Below are positions 36,619-45,802 of a stretch of 64,000 nucleotides of DNA, piece after piece; positions within the stretch are counted from its first letter, which is position 1; every line of letters begins with the position of its first letter. The translations under genes were made by a program, and so were the position numbers. Source of the stretch: Alteromonas sp. C1M14 (GTDB lineage: Bacteria > Pseudomonadota > Gammaproteobacteria > Enterobacterales > Alteromonadaceae). The notes beneath the pieces are model-generated. The model was given only the letters and a program-made list of their open reading frames with translations. It had not been told where the DNA came from and did not search any database. Where the stretch lies: positions 620,001-684,000 of the forward strand of contig NZ_JAHKQF010000015.1 in NCBI RefSeq assembly GCF_018860965.1. The letters are read 5' to 3'.

Positions 36619-37305
36619 CTAAAACACATACGCATGCATATCAATTTCACGGGAAAATGCCTGAGCAACAAAGCGTTGTTGCTCGGGTGTATATACCTTT
36701 TGATAAGGGCGATGATCATCACGATAGTTCCCTTTTGCTCGCACCCCTAACCCGCCGTCAAAAGGAATCGATAATTGTTTAAAAACCTCGCCTAATTGGC
36801 TATCTAACGCTTCATAGTTTAATACTCTATCAACCAGTACATTCCCTCTCTGATCGCAATATTTAGGATAATTAAGGCACAATTTTCCATTAGCAAAATA
36901 CTGATCTAACGTCATATTCATATTATGGCGCTTTCTTAACATATGGTAGTGAGATAAGGTTTTATCCCAAGGGTTTCGATCCACACAGAATTTAAAATAA
37001 TTATTCCAAATAGATTTAGGTACGCGATGCTTAACATTTACTGCAGAAGCGTGATTTCTAAACTTTTTCCCCTTCATCCAATGTCCTAAAACAGTCATTC
37101 TCTCTTTTGTAGAGGCCTTACACATCTCAGGAATCGGGTTCCAGTAACCCCGATAATGTTGGGCTTGATGCGGCGCCACCGCAGGATAAATTGGCGTAAG
37201 AATGTCTTGCTCGTCACAAAATTGGGAAAGGTACACTTCAATACTGGTACCCGCCGTTTTTACGGTTTTGATAAAAATAAACTTATGTTTGTGGGAAATA
37301 ATCAC
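36619..37305 (-). CDS. Sulfotransferase family 2 protein
   Basis: Protein of 228 residues with the phosphosulfate loop FIKTVKTAGTSIE (about 11-23) and the 3'-phosphate site KFCVDRNPWDKTLSHY (Arg110, Ser118). The overall plan matches the gene at 32399, but the two are only distantly similar. No signal peptide. Its stop is 15 bases from the stop of the convergent His-rich gene. Acceptor unknown; the three sulfotransferases may decorate one surface glycan. Confidence 0.83.
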   Translation of the reverse strand: MIISHKHKFIFIKTVKTAGTSIEVYLSQFCDEQDILTPIYPAVAPHQAQHYRGYWNPIPEMCKASTKERMTVLGHWMKGKKFRNHASAVNVKHRVPKSIWNNYFKFCVDRNPWDKTLSHYHMLRKRHNMNMTLDQYFANGKLCLNYPKYCDQRGNVLVDRVLNYEALDSQLGEVFKQLSIPFDGGLGVRAKGNYRDDHRPYQKVYTPEQQRFVAQAFSREIDMHAYVF

Positions 37306-37594
37306 AGTGCGCCCCGACCTTTAAATCTGTATGACTTGTTGATTGAATAGACTGTATAACCCTCTAATAATTTTCTAATTTTACCTTTATTTACATTTGC
37401 AAATGCATTCCAAGGTTCATCCGTGCTCTTTGTCTTGCGCCAATTCGTCTCACCTTCCCCCTTACAAGCATGATAAATAGCCAACAACACCAACTTAAGC
37501 AGAGAATTAAAGAATGAAATGTTAGCAGTTTGTAAATAGTGGATTTAACATTATAAAAACACTTGCATTACAACTCCAACCTACGTAAATTACA
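37306..37594. other. Intergenic region, no credible gene
   Basis: Left part of the 470-bp divergent region between a sulfotransferase and the large TBDR. A short minus-strand frame at 37302-37493 has no RBS or recognisable content. The useful signals (two operators) begin at 37595. Confidence 0.4.
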
Positions 37595-37640
37595 TGTAAG
37601 CGCTTACAAAGCACTATATTACAAATTGTAAGCGCTTACA
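37595..37640. promoter_or_regulatory. Twin LacI-type operators TGTAAGCGCTTACA
   Basis: The perfect 14-bp palindrome TGTAAGCGCTTACA occurs at 37595-37608 and again at 37627-37640, 32 bp apart, about three helical turns on the same face. AGCGCT-centred palindromes are typical of LacI-family sugar regulators. They lie 136-181 bases upstream of the TBDR. No other copy of this sequence was noticed in the window and neither LacI gene here is an obvious partner. Confidence 0.8.
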
Positions 37641-37775
37641 TTACTAGTTAGCGCTATATCTAATGTTATGATCAATTTAGCAACAACATCGAATAGCGCA
37701 TGCCAAGTGAATAGTGAAGTGAGAAAGAAGACCTAAAACGTCCGCTCATCTTCAACCAACACGGCTGGGAAAACC

Positions 37776-40739
37776 ATGAAACCAAACGCATTTAAAAAGA
37801 CTCATTTAGCGACAAGTTTGTCGTTCGTATTAGGCGCAATGACCACTTTGCCTGTTCTGGCGCAGCAAAGTGAAGGATCGAATCTTGCCACCAACGACGT
37901 TGAAATCATCGAAGTTAGCGGCATACGCGGCAGCTTGGCCAAATCCATGCTAACGAAAAAAGCGGCATCGGGTGTTGTGGATGCCATCTCTGCTGAAGAC
38001 ATGGGGAAATTTCCTGATACCAACTTAGCGGAATCGCTACAGCGTATCACTGGGGTCTCCATAGACAGAACAAATGGCGAAGGCAGTAAAATCACGGTGC
38101 GTGGTTTTGGTCCCGATTACAATATGGTTACTTTAAATGGCCGCCAAATGCCGGCGGCGAATATTGAAGAAACCAGTGCCTCCTCCTCCCGCTCATTTGA
38201 TTTCGGAAATCTGGCTTCTGAAGGTTTTTCAGCCATCGAAGTGTATAAAACTAGCCTAGCATCCCAGCCAACAGGCGGTATCGGTTCCACGGTTAACTTG
38301 GTTACGGCTAAGCCTCTCGACAATCCTGGGTTAAAAGCCAGTGTTGCCGTAAAAGGCGTGTACGATGGGTCCACCGATACAGGCAGTACCGTAACACCTG
38401 AATTATCCGGTATTTATAGTCAAACATTTAATGATGATACCTTGGGTATTCAATTAATTGGCTCTTATCAAAAACGAGATAGCGGCGTTTCCAGTGCCGA
38501 AACAAGTAGCGGTTGGTACACCATTAAAGGAAACGGCGGCGATTGGGGCTCGTTACCCCAAGACGGCAGCTTTGAAAATCCACCTGGGGAAAACGACGTT
38601 TACTCGGTGCCCCGAAACCTCGTGTATAACTTCGACGAAGTCAGCCGTACCCGGGTAAATGGTCAGTTAACATTACAATATCAACCCACCGATGATCTTA
38701 CTGCAACACTGGACTATACGTATTCAGAACTCGAGACCCACACCACACGACAACAGCTGTCGACCTGGTTTAATGGAATTCCTTCCTATGGCGAATACAC
38801 CGAAGGCACAAATACCGTTGGCTCAGTTATCGGCCCTGTTATTTACGCTGATGATACAGGGACAGATATTGGGTTAGGCACCAGCGATTACACGACCTTT
38901 AATAAAAACAATTCCCTAGGCCTTAATCTTAAATGGGTAGCCAATGACAACCTCAACCTTGAGTTAGATGTTCATCACTCTACCGCTGAAGCAGGCCCCG
39001 CCAACAACTGGGGTAGCAGTAACGTTATTAGTGCGGTGCAGTTCGACAGAGTTTCCACAGAAGTGGATTACTCTCAAGATTTCCCAATAATGAGCATTAC
39101 CTATGCCGACGGTGTGGATGGCCTTGACGCTAGCAGAATGTCTACCTCAGGCACTTCATTTCGCAACAGTTACATGAAGTCTGAAATTAACCAGGCCCAG
39201 TTCCGAGGTAACTATTTCTTCGATGATGGTGTCATTACCAGCATTGATTTTGGTATTTCTAGTACCGAAGTTAAAAACCGCTCTGCTTATTCTGTTGCTC
39301 AACGGGATACATGGGGAGGCTATGGCACCGCTGACGATTACCCTGATGATATTTTCGTTCAGGAAGATTTAGCCAGTCAATTTGATGGCATACTTGGTAG
39401 CAACGCAGACAACTTAGAAGCCTTCTATTATTCCAGTGATTTTGGCGATTTAATTGATGCCATTTCCGCCATCGCATCGGCTAATGGCGAGACATTGAGC
39501 ACCTGTGGCACTGAGCTGTGTATGGATCCGGAATATTCCACCGATCGCCGTGTAACAGAACAACAATACGCCGCCTATGTGCAAGCGAATATGGAGTTTG
39601 ATATTGGTGACATGGTGGCGTGGATGTCATTAGGACTGCGCTACGAAGACACCAACGTTGACTCAACCTCATTGGTTCCTAACTACAATGAAGTACAGTG
39701 GGTATCAACCAATGAGTTTTCCGTCATAGATGACGGCGAAACACAATTTGTGTCTTTGTCAGGTGGTTATGACCATATTTTACCGTCCATCGACTTCAAG
39801 CTTGAGGTGGTAGAGGATCTCTACACCCGTGCCTCATACAGTAAAACAATCACCCGCCCTGGATATGCTGACATACAAGCCGGACTGACGGTTTCTCAGG
39901 GTGCGAGGGCACAAGGCGGAACAGGCTCAGTCGGTAATCCTGATTTACTACCTTATGAGTCGTCAAACATTGATATAGGTACCGACTACTACTTTGGCGA
40001 AGGTAGTTATGTATCGGCCGGCTATTTCTATAAAAACGTTAAAAATTTCATCGGTTCTACGGTTTATACCGACACCCCTTATGACGTCTATACGCCAGTG
40101 GGCGGGGAACGTTATCAAGAAGCCCTGTCGGTGCTAGGTGACGATGCAGAGCTTGTGGATATTCGTCAATACTTCATCGACCAAGGTTATGCCGATGCAG
40201 ATGGTGTGATTGTGGGCATTGAAGGGGAAGATCCGCTACTGGAGTTTGATATCACGCAAAAAGTGAATTCTGATGACACCTACACCGTCGATGGCTTTGA
40301 ATTCGCCGTTCAGTATTTATTTGGCGATAGTGGCTTTGGTACCTTGGTAAACTACACCATCGTCAATGGCGATGTGGAATATGACGATTACCTGGTTGGC
40401 GAAACACAATTTGTCTTACTAGGCTTAAGCGACACCGCCAATGCCGTTTTATTCTACGAAAACGACGATTGGGAAGTACGGGCGGCATGGAATTGGCGAG
40501 ATGAGTACCTTGCGGCTACCATTGACGGCAACGGCGGCGAAAACCCAACTTATGTTGAAGCCTACCAGCAGCTAGATGTGAATGTACGCTATCACTTCTC
40601 AGAAAACCTGGAGGTCTTTGTAGAAGGGATCAACGTAACCGGCGAATATAAACGCAGTCACGGTCGCCATGAAAACATGGTGGTTGGTGTATACACGGCT
40701 GAACCTCGATACAATATCGGCGCCCGATACACCTTCTAA
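37776..40739 (+). CDS. TonB-dependent receptor of halogenase/SapC locus
   Basis: Outer-membrane receptor of 987 residues, TIGR01782-like. Signal peptide to about LPVLAQ, then IIEVSGIRGSLAKSMLTKK, plug blocks ISAEDMGKFPDTNLAESLQRITGVSIDR, ITVRGFGPDYNMVTLNGRQMPA and YKTSLASQPTGGIGSTVNLVTAKPL, and a long barrel ending RYTF. This receptor type serves oligosaccharide uptake in marine gammaproteobacteria, Caulobacter and Xanthomonas. Two TGTAAGCGCTTACA operators lie upstream and an intrinsic terminator follows, before the halogenase/SapC/cupin genes. The ligand is unknown; a sugar is likely from the LacI-type control. Confidence 0.92.
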   Translation: MKPNAFKKTHLATSLSFVLGAMTTLPVLAQQSEGSNLATNDVEIIEVSGIRGSLAKSMLTKKAASGVVDAISAEDMGKFPDTNLAESLQRITGVSIDRTNGEGSKITVRGFGPDYNMVTLNGRQMPAANIEETSASSSRSFDFGNLASEGFSAIEVYKTSLASQPTGGIGSTVNLVTAKPLDNPGLKASVAVKGVYDGSTDTGSTVTPELSGIYSQTFNDDTLGIQLIGSYQKRDSGVSSAETSSGWYTIKGNGGDWGSLPQDGSFENPPGENDVYSVPRNLVYNFDEVSRTRVNGQLTLQYQPTDDLTATLDYTYSELETHTTRQQLSTWFNGIPSYGEYTEGTNTVGSVIGPVIYADDTGTDIGLGTSDYTTFNKNNSLGLNLKWVANDNLNLELDVHHSTAEAGPANNWGSSNVISAVQFDRVSTEVDYSQDFPIMSITYADGVDGLDASRMSTSGTSFRNSYMKSEINQAQFRGNYFFDDGVITSIDFGISSTEVKNRSAYSVAQRDTWGGYGTADDYPDDIFVQEDLASQFDGILGSNADNLEAFYYSSDFGDLIDAISAIASANGETLSTCGTELCMDPEYSTDRRVTEQQYAAYVQANMEFDIGDMVAWMSLGLRYEDTNVDSTSLVPNYNEVQWVSTNEFSVIDDGETQFVSLSGGYDHILPSIDFKLEVVEDLYTRASYSKTITRPGYADIQAGLTVSQGARAQGGTGSVGNPDLLPYESSNIDIGTDYYFGEGSYVSAGYFYKNVKNFIGSTVYTDTPYDVYTPVGGERYQEALSVLGDDAELVDIRQYFIDQGYADADGVIVGIEGEDPLLEFDITQKVNSDDTYTVDGFEFAVQYLFGDSGFGTLVNYTIVNGDVEYDDYLVGETQFVLLGLSDTANAVLFYENDDWEVRAAWNWRDEYLAATIDGNGGENPTYVEAYQQLDVNVRYHFSENLEVFVEGINVTGEYKRSHGRHENMVVGVYTAEPRYNIGARYTF

Positions 40740-40764
40740 AAGCACTACGGAAATATGGCAAAAG

Positions 40765-40796
40765 GCGTTGCTGCAGGGATGCAACAACGCTTTTTT
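40765..40796 (+). terminator. Intrinsic terminator after TBDR
   Basis: GCGTTGCTGCA (40765-40775) pairs with TGCAACAACGC (40780-40790) with one mismatch around GGGA, followed by T6. It separates the receptor gene from the halogenase operon and probably lets only part of transcription continue. Confidence 0.87.
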
Positions 40797-40838
40797 GTTC
40801 ATCGTAACATCACATTCAACGGCCAGGAATGATGCCCC

Positions 40839-42452
40839 ATGACAGCAAAAAATAATGACGACACTATCCACTCTATAGTCATTGTTGGCGGCGGTGCAGC
40901 AGGCTGGCTAACGGCAGCCATTATTGCCGCAGAACATAACTTACCCAATAACCCTGCCTTAAATGTCACCTTGGTGGAATCCCCCGATGTGAAAATTTTA
41001 GGTGTAGGCGAAGGAACATGGCCAACCATGCGCGATACACTGCGTAAAATTGGCATTGATGAAACCACGTTTTTATTGGCTTGCGACGGTTCATTTAAAC
41101 AAGGCACCCGGTTTATCAACTGGCGCACCGAAGCCACTGATTCAACAGTACAAGACGTCTTCGATCACCCCTTTGGCTTACCCGCAGGCTTTTTTGATAC
41201 AGATATGGCCGCTTGGTGGTTGCTCAATCAAGAAGCAAACCCCCTAAACAACGGTGAATTTTCCACCCTGGTTAGTACCCAAACGAGCCTATGCGATCAT
41301 TTCAAAGCCCCTAAACAGTTGCAAACCCCCGCCTATGCCGCAGTGGCTAATTATGGCTATCACCTTAATGCCCATAAATTTGCTGAATTGCTCAAAAATC
41401 ATAGTATTAATAGCTTGGGCGTGACGCACACTCTGGCCCACATAGAAAAAGTACAAGTGGATAGTAATGACAACATTATTGCCCTTGAAAGCACCGCCAA
41501 AAACGGCGAAAGCTCCCTTATCAAGGGTGATCTATTTATCGACTGCAGTGGTTTTGCTGCCAAACTGATCCAAGGTCATTATCAACAGGCCATAACGCCT
41601 GTCTCGTCGGGGCTAAAGAATGACAGCGCCATCGCCGTGCAAGCAAATTATGCCCATGAGCAAGGCCCTATCGCATCGGCTACCTATTCAACGGCCCACT
41701 CCCACGGCTGGTTGTGGGACATTGGCTTACCCTCCAGAAAAGGCGTAGGGTGTGTATATAGCAGCCAATACTGTGACGAAGACACCGCCATCTGTACGTT
41801 GTTAAATTATTTAGATAAAGACCCTTCAACGGCCCCTGTGGATACCGCAGCCTTAAGAAAAATCACCTTTACACCCGGCTATAGGAAGCAACCTTGGGTA
41901 AACAACTGCGTCGCGATTGGCACATCGGCTGGATTTGTTGAACCTTTGGAGGCGTCAGCCTTGGTAATGGTGGAGCTTTCGGCAAAATACGTCGCCGAAT
42001 ACCTGCCGGCAACAAAAACTCTGGCAAGGCAAATGGCAAAGCATTTTAATTCCAGTTTTAGTCAACGCTGGCAACGTATTATCGATTTTCTCAAACTACA
42101 TTATGTATTGAGTGAACGTACCGATACGGAATACTGGCGGGTGATGCGTGACCAAGCAACCGCATCAGAGCAACTAAATGACTGGTTAGCACAATGGCAA
42201 CACAGACCGGTTGCTATAGGCGATTTTATTTATGCGCAAGAGCTTTTTCCTGCAGCAAGCTATATGTATATTTTGTACGGCATGCAAAGGCAACCTAAAA
42301 CCGCCCTTAACAAGGCTCGCTATACCTCAGAAAAGTTAAATGCCGCGCAGCTAGCAGTAAAACAAAATCAGCAACGTACTCTACAACAACTGTCGGCCCT
42401 GCCCACTAATCGTGAATATATCAACGCCATGCGCCATCGCGCGGGCTTATAG
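40839..42452 (+). CDS. Flavin-dependent halogenase-like protein (first)
   Basis: Protein of 537 residues in the tryptophan-halogenase-like family. An FADH2-binding GGGAAGW motif (about 17-23), LVESPDVKILGVGEGTWPT, and SFKQGTRFINW place the catalytic-type Lys at about 87. PLEAS carries the Glu near 371 that corresponds to the active-site Glu of PrnA. The usual WxWxIP motif is altered here to GWLWDIGLP (about 290-298). No signal peptide. SapC follows after 8 bp. Tryptophan is an unlikely substrate in this context: members of such loci have no proven substrate, and loss of the exact motif could mean another oxidation reaction. Confidence 0.85.
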   Translation: MTAKNNDDTIHSIVIVGGGAAGWLTAAIIAAEHNLPNNPALNVTLVESPDVKILGVGEGTWPTMRDTLRKIGIDETTFLLACDGSFKQGTRFINWRTEATDSTVQDVFDHPFGLPAGFFDTDMAAWWLLNQEANPLNNGEFSTLVSTQTSLCDHFKAPKQLQTPAYAAVANYGYHLNAHKFAELLKNHSINSLGVTHTLAHIEKVQVDSNDNIIALESTAKNGESSLIKGDLFIDCSGFAAKLIQGHYQQAITPVSSGLKNDSAIAVQANYAHEQGPIASATYSTAHSHGWLWDIGLPSRKGVGCVYSSQYCDEDTAICTLLNYLDKDPSTAPVDTAALRKITFTPGYRKQPWVNNCVAIGTSAGFVEPLEASALVMVELSAKYVAEYLPATKTLARQMAKHFNSSFSQRWQRIIDFLKLHYVLSERTDTEYWRVMRDQATASEQLNDWLAQWQHRPVAIGDFIYAQELFPAASYMYILYGMQRQPKTALNKARYTSEKLNAAQLAVKQNQQRTLQQLSALPTNREYINAMRHRAGL

Positions 42453-42460
42453 GACTCTTT

Positions 42461-43195
42461 ATGGCAAACCATGCGCTACTTAACAATAATCAACATAAAC
42501 ACCTTCACATCATTGAAGGATTCGGTGACGCCTACGGACACGATCAAATGTGTGTCCCTGTGTTTCCCGCCGAAGCTCGACACGCCCAAGCACACTATCC
42601 TTTAGTTTTCGCCAAAGACGAAAAGGGTCAGTTTCAGATGGTGGCGTTACTCGGGGTTATGCAAAACGAAAACCTGTTTATTCATAACGGCCAATGGCGG
42701 GTTTCCTACAAGCCCTTGGTTATTGAAAAAGGCCCGTTTTTGATCGGTCGTAGTCGCGGAAAAAATGGCGAAGATGCCATGTCCATCTATGTTGACTTAG
42801 ATGATCCTCGGGTTATCGATTCACCCACCCCCGTTGCCAATGCCCACCCGGTTTTTTTACCCCATGGAGGCAATACCGATTACATCGATAATATCGCCAA
42901 TGTACTCAGTACCATTCATAGCGGCCAAACCGAAAACAGTGAATTTGTGACTGCATGCCAAGCCCTTGAGTTAATTGAATCCTTTGTTGTTGATATGGAT
43001 ATTGAAGACACGGGAACACATAGGCTTTCCGGTTTTTACACCATAAACGAAGACAAGCTCAAGCAATTAAAGGGCAATGATATTGCGGCCTTGCACGAAA
43101 GTGGTCACTTACAAACTATTTATATGATGTTGGCATCGCTCTCCCAATTAAGGCAAGTTATTGGGTACAAAAAAGCGGCGTTAGCCTCCGCTTAG
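42461..43195 (+). CDS. SapC family protein
   Basis: Cytoplasmic-looking protein of 244 residues of the SapC family (named after an S-layer secretion gene, but with no established biochemistry). Visible family landmarks are a basic N-terminal segment, VFPAEARHAQAHYPLVF, ALLGVMQNENLFI, W-R-V-SYKPLVIEKGPF and the C-terminal DIAALHESGHLQTIYMMLASLSQLRQVI. It lies between a halogenase-like gene and a cupin gene with 8 and 38 bp gaps. Conserved linkage implies a shared pathway. Confidence 0.87.
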   Translation: MANHALLNNNQHKHLHIIEGFGDAYGHDQMCVPVFPAEARHAQAHYPLVFAKDEKGQFQMVALLGVMQNENLFIHNGQWRVSYKPLVIEKGPFLIGRSRGKNGEDAMSIYVDLDDPRVIDSPTPVANAHPVFLPHGGNTDYIDNIANVLSTIHSGQTENSEFVTACQALELIESFVVDMDIEDTGTHRLSGFYTINEDKLKQLKGNDIAALHESGHLQTIYMMLASLSQLRQVIGYKKAALASA

Positions 43196-43233
43196 GCATT
43201 GATTTCATTTAACGGTAATTGGAAGATAAACAT

Positions 43234-44274
43234 TTGTCAGCATCAATAGATTTACTCAGCGCCTGCGCCTCTGTTGGCGAAGATACGCCTGCAAATAGGC
43301 ACGACGAGGGTTTTAATTTAGCCGACACCCTAATGAGTTTAACCCAACCAAAGGTATTTCGCGGTTTGGTTTCTCACTGGCCAGTCGTTCACGCCGCCAA
43401 GCAATCTAATGCTGATTTGTGTGCCTACTTATCTCAATTTGATAACCAGGCGGTGGTAGATGCCCTTCAGTTACCCGCCGGCGAACATGGGCGTATGTTT
43501 TACAACAAAGACATGACGGGTTTTAACTTTAGCCGCACACGCATGCCTTTTCGTAACGCGTTAGAACGCTTACAGGTTTTATCACAACAAGATAGTCCCG
43601 ACTCCCTGTATATCGGTTCCACTACCGTGGATAGTTGCTTGCCAGGTTTTCAACAATCTAACGATATAGGGTTAGCATCCTTAGCCCCTCTCGCCACCTT
43701 GTGGATTGGCAATAAAAGCCGTATTGCCGCCCACTATGACGCGCCTGATAATCTTATCTGCGTCACCGCTGGCAAGCGACGGGTAACCCTGTTCCCCCCA
43801 GAGCAAGTTGAAAACTTATACATAGGCCCGCTGCACTTCACACCCGCAGGGCAAGCCATTAGCTTGGTGAATTTTGCGGATCCTGATTTTGATAAACATC
43901 CAAAGTTTAAAGAAGCATTAAAGCACGGTCAGGTGGTGGAACTGCATCCTGGCGACGGGTTATATATTCCCTCTATGTGGTGGCATCACATTGAAGGGCA
44001 AGACAGCATGAATATGTTAGTGAATTTTTGGTGGCGTACCGCACCGCCTTATATTGGGCGCGCAGAAAATGTTCTATATCATGCCTTGCTTACCCTAAAG
44101 CAGTTACCAAAGGCGCAGCGTGAAGCGTGGCAAAAACTGTTCGATTTTTATGTCTTTAACCATGAACCAACACGGTTTAATCATATTCCACCGTCTAAAC
44201 ACGGCCCCCTTGGTGATATCGACGAAGCCACATTACGGCAATTTAAAGCCTGGTTGGCCAATAACTTAAAGTAG
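43234..44274 (+). CDS. Cupin_8/JmjC-like Fe(II) oxygenase
   Basis: Protein of about 346 residues with a JmjC-like double-stranded beta helix. HYDAPDNLICVTAGKRRVTLF gives the H-x-D pair (about His167, Asp169) and YIPSMWWHHI the distal His (about 251), a 2-oxoglutarate/Fe(II) hydroxylase signature like FIH/TYW5. I use TTG 43234 because GGAAG lies 8 bases upstream. A TTG five codons earlier lacks an SD and no ATG exists before the domain. It sits between SapC and the second halogenase (16 bp gap). The substrate, protein or small molecule, is unknown. Confidence 0.82.
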   Translation: MSASIDLLSACASVGEDTPANRHDEGFNLADTLMSLTQPKVFRGLVSHWPVVHAAKQSNADLCAYLSQFDNQAVVDALQLPAGEHGRMFYNKDMTGFNFSRTRMPFRNALERLQVLSQQDSPDSLYIGSTTVDSCLPGFQQSNDIGLASLAPLATLWIGNKSRIAAHYDAPDNLICVTAGKRRVTLFPPEQVENLYIGPLHFTPAGQAISLVNFADPDFDKHPKFKEALKHGQVVELHPGDGLYIPSMWWHHIEGQDSMNMLVNFWWRTAPPYIGRAENVLYHALLTLKQLPKAQREAWQKLFDFYVFNHEPTRFNHIPPSKHGPLGDIDEATLRQFKAWLANNLK

Positions 44275-44290
44275 TATTCCAGAGGTATTT

Positions 44291-45772
44291 ATGAGCAATT
44301 CTGCAAAGCAAAAGAAGCGCATTGTCATCGCCGGAGGCGGCACCGCTGGCTGGATGGCGGCCGCGGCATTTACCCGTCTGCTCGGAAAAGAAGTGGATGT
44401 CACCTTGGTTGAAAGCTCAGACATTGGCACTGTGGGGGTGGGCGAAGCCACCATTCCAACCCTGGTCTTTTTCCATAAGCTACTTAAAATTAACGAACAA
44501 GAGTTTATGGCAGCCACCAATGCCACCTTTAAACTGGGTATTAATTTCGAAAACTGGAAAGATCGGGATCACGCATATTTACACGCTTTTGGAGTCACCG
44601 GTAAGGATTGTTGGGCCGCTGGCTTTCAGCATTTTTGGTTAAGAGGGTTAAAAGAAGGGTTGGCGACGGATTTCGGTGACTACTGTTTAGAACGTCAGGC
44701 AGCCCATGGCAATAAATTTGCCCACTTACCCAAAAATGGCCTTAACTATGCGTTTCATATGGATGCCACAAAATATGCGCTATTTTTGCGTAACCTAGCA
44801 GAAAAAGAAGGCCTCACCCGAGTAGACGCCAAAATCGCCGATGTGACTTTACGTGAAGATAACGGCTTTATCCAAAATCTCCTATTAGATAATGGTGAGG
44901 TCATCGAAGGGGATATATTTATCGATTGCACCGGTTTTCGCGGCCTACTCATAGAAAAAGCCCTTCATACCGGTTATGAAGACTGGTCGCACTGGTTACC
45001 CTGCGATAGCGCTGTGGCGGTGCAAACCGAATCCGTGTCCACGCCCATACCCTATACCCGCAGCATTGCCAGAGAAGCCGGCTGGCAATGGCGTATTCCG
45101 TTACAACATCGAGTTGGCAACGGCCTCGTTTTCTGCAGTAACTATGTGTCAGATGATGACGCCATCTCTTCACTAATGAGCAATATTGAAGGCACGCCCT
45201 TAACCAAACCCAGAATTATTCGCTTCAAAACAGGAAGACGCCGTAAACAGTGGAATAAAAACTGTTTAGCATTAGGGTTAGCCAGTGGCTTTTTAGAGCC
45301 ATTAGAGTCCACCAGTATTCACCTTATTCAACAAGGGATCGTGCGGTTTCTGCGGATGTTTCCCGTAGCGGGCATTGTTGAAGAAGATATTACAGAGTTT
45401 AACCGTCAGGCAGACTTTGATATTGAACATATCCGTGACTTTATTATTTTGCACTATCATGTCACCCAACGAACGGATACGCCATTTTGGCGTCATTGCC
45501 GACACATGGACATACCAGAATCGCTTTCTCATCGCATTGAGTTATTTAAGAAAACTGCCCGAGTATTTCGTGAAGGCAGTGAGCTATTTGATGATTCTTG
45601 GCAACAGGTAATGATAGGACAAGGTTTGATGCCAGAAAGCTATCACCCCATTGTGGATACCATGAGTAGGCAAGAGCTTGAAGCCCTTTTAAATGGCATA
45701 CGCCACGGCATAACAAAAACCGTAGAAAAATTACCGCCTCATCAAGATTATATCGCAAGATATTGCTCGTAG
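44291..45772 (+). CDS. Flavin-dependent halogenase-like protein (second)
   Basis: Protein of 493 residues of the tryptophan-halogenase-like family with the canonical features: GGGTAGW (about 16-22), VGVGEATIPT, TFKLGINFENW (Lys about 81), an intact GWQWRIP (WxWxIP) motif and PLESTSIHLIQQGI with the active-site Glu. No signal peptide. AGAGG precedes the ATG. It closes the receptor-linked operon. Halogenation is plausible because all signature residues are present, but no substrate or dedicated flavin reductase is encoded nearby. Confidence 0.87.
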   Translation: MSNSAKQKKRIVIAGGGTAGWMAAAAFTRLLGKEVDVTLVESSDIGTVGVGEATIPTLVFFHKLLKINEQEFMAATNATFKLGINFENWKDRDHAYLHAFGVTGKDCWAAGFQHFWLRGLKEGLATDFGDYCLERQAAHGNKFAHLPKNGLNYAFHMDATKYALFLRNLAEKEGLTRVDAKIADVTLREDNGFIQNLLLDNGEVIEGDIFIDCTGFRGLLIEKALHTGYEDWSHWLPCDSAVAVQTESVSTPIPYTRSIAREAGWQWRIPLQHRVGNGLVFCSNYVSDDDAISSLMSNIEGTPLTKPRIIRFKTGRRRKQWNKNCLALGLASGFLEPLESTSIHLIQQGIVRFLRMFPVAGIVEEDITEFNRQADFDIEHIRDFIILHYHVTQRTDTPFWRHCRHMDIPESLSHRIELFKKTARVFREGSELFDDSWQQVMIGQGLMPESYHPIVDTMSRQELEALLNGIRHGITKTVEKLPPHQDYIARYCS

Positions 45773-45802
45773 AGGTGTTATCCCAGTAACACTCAACACC
45801 AA

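Noticed and set aside
37302-37493. 63-codon minus frame in the TBDR upstream region
   Set aside because: No SD, no family resemblance and it merely extends into the sulfotransferase start.
40839-45772. Annotation of the two halogenase-like genes as tryptophan 7-halogenases
   Set aside because: Family resemblance only; the context (TBDR, SapC, cupin, LacI sites) gives no link to tryptophan or a natural-product cluster.
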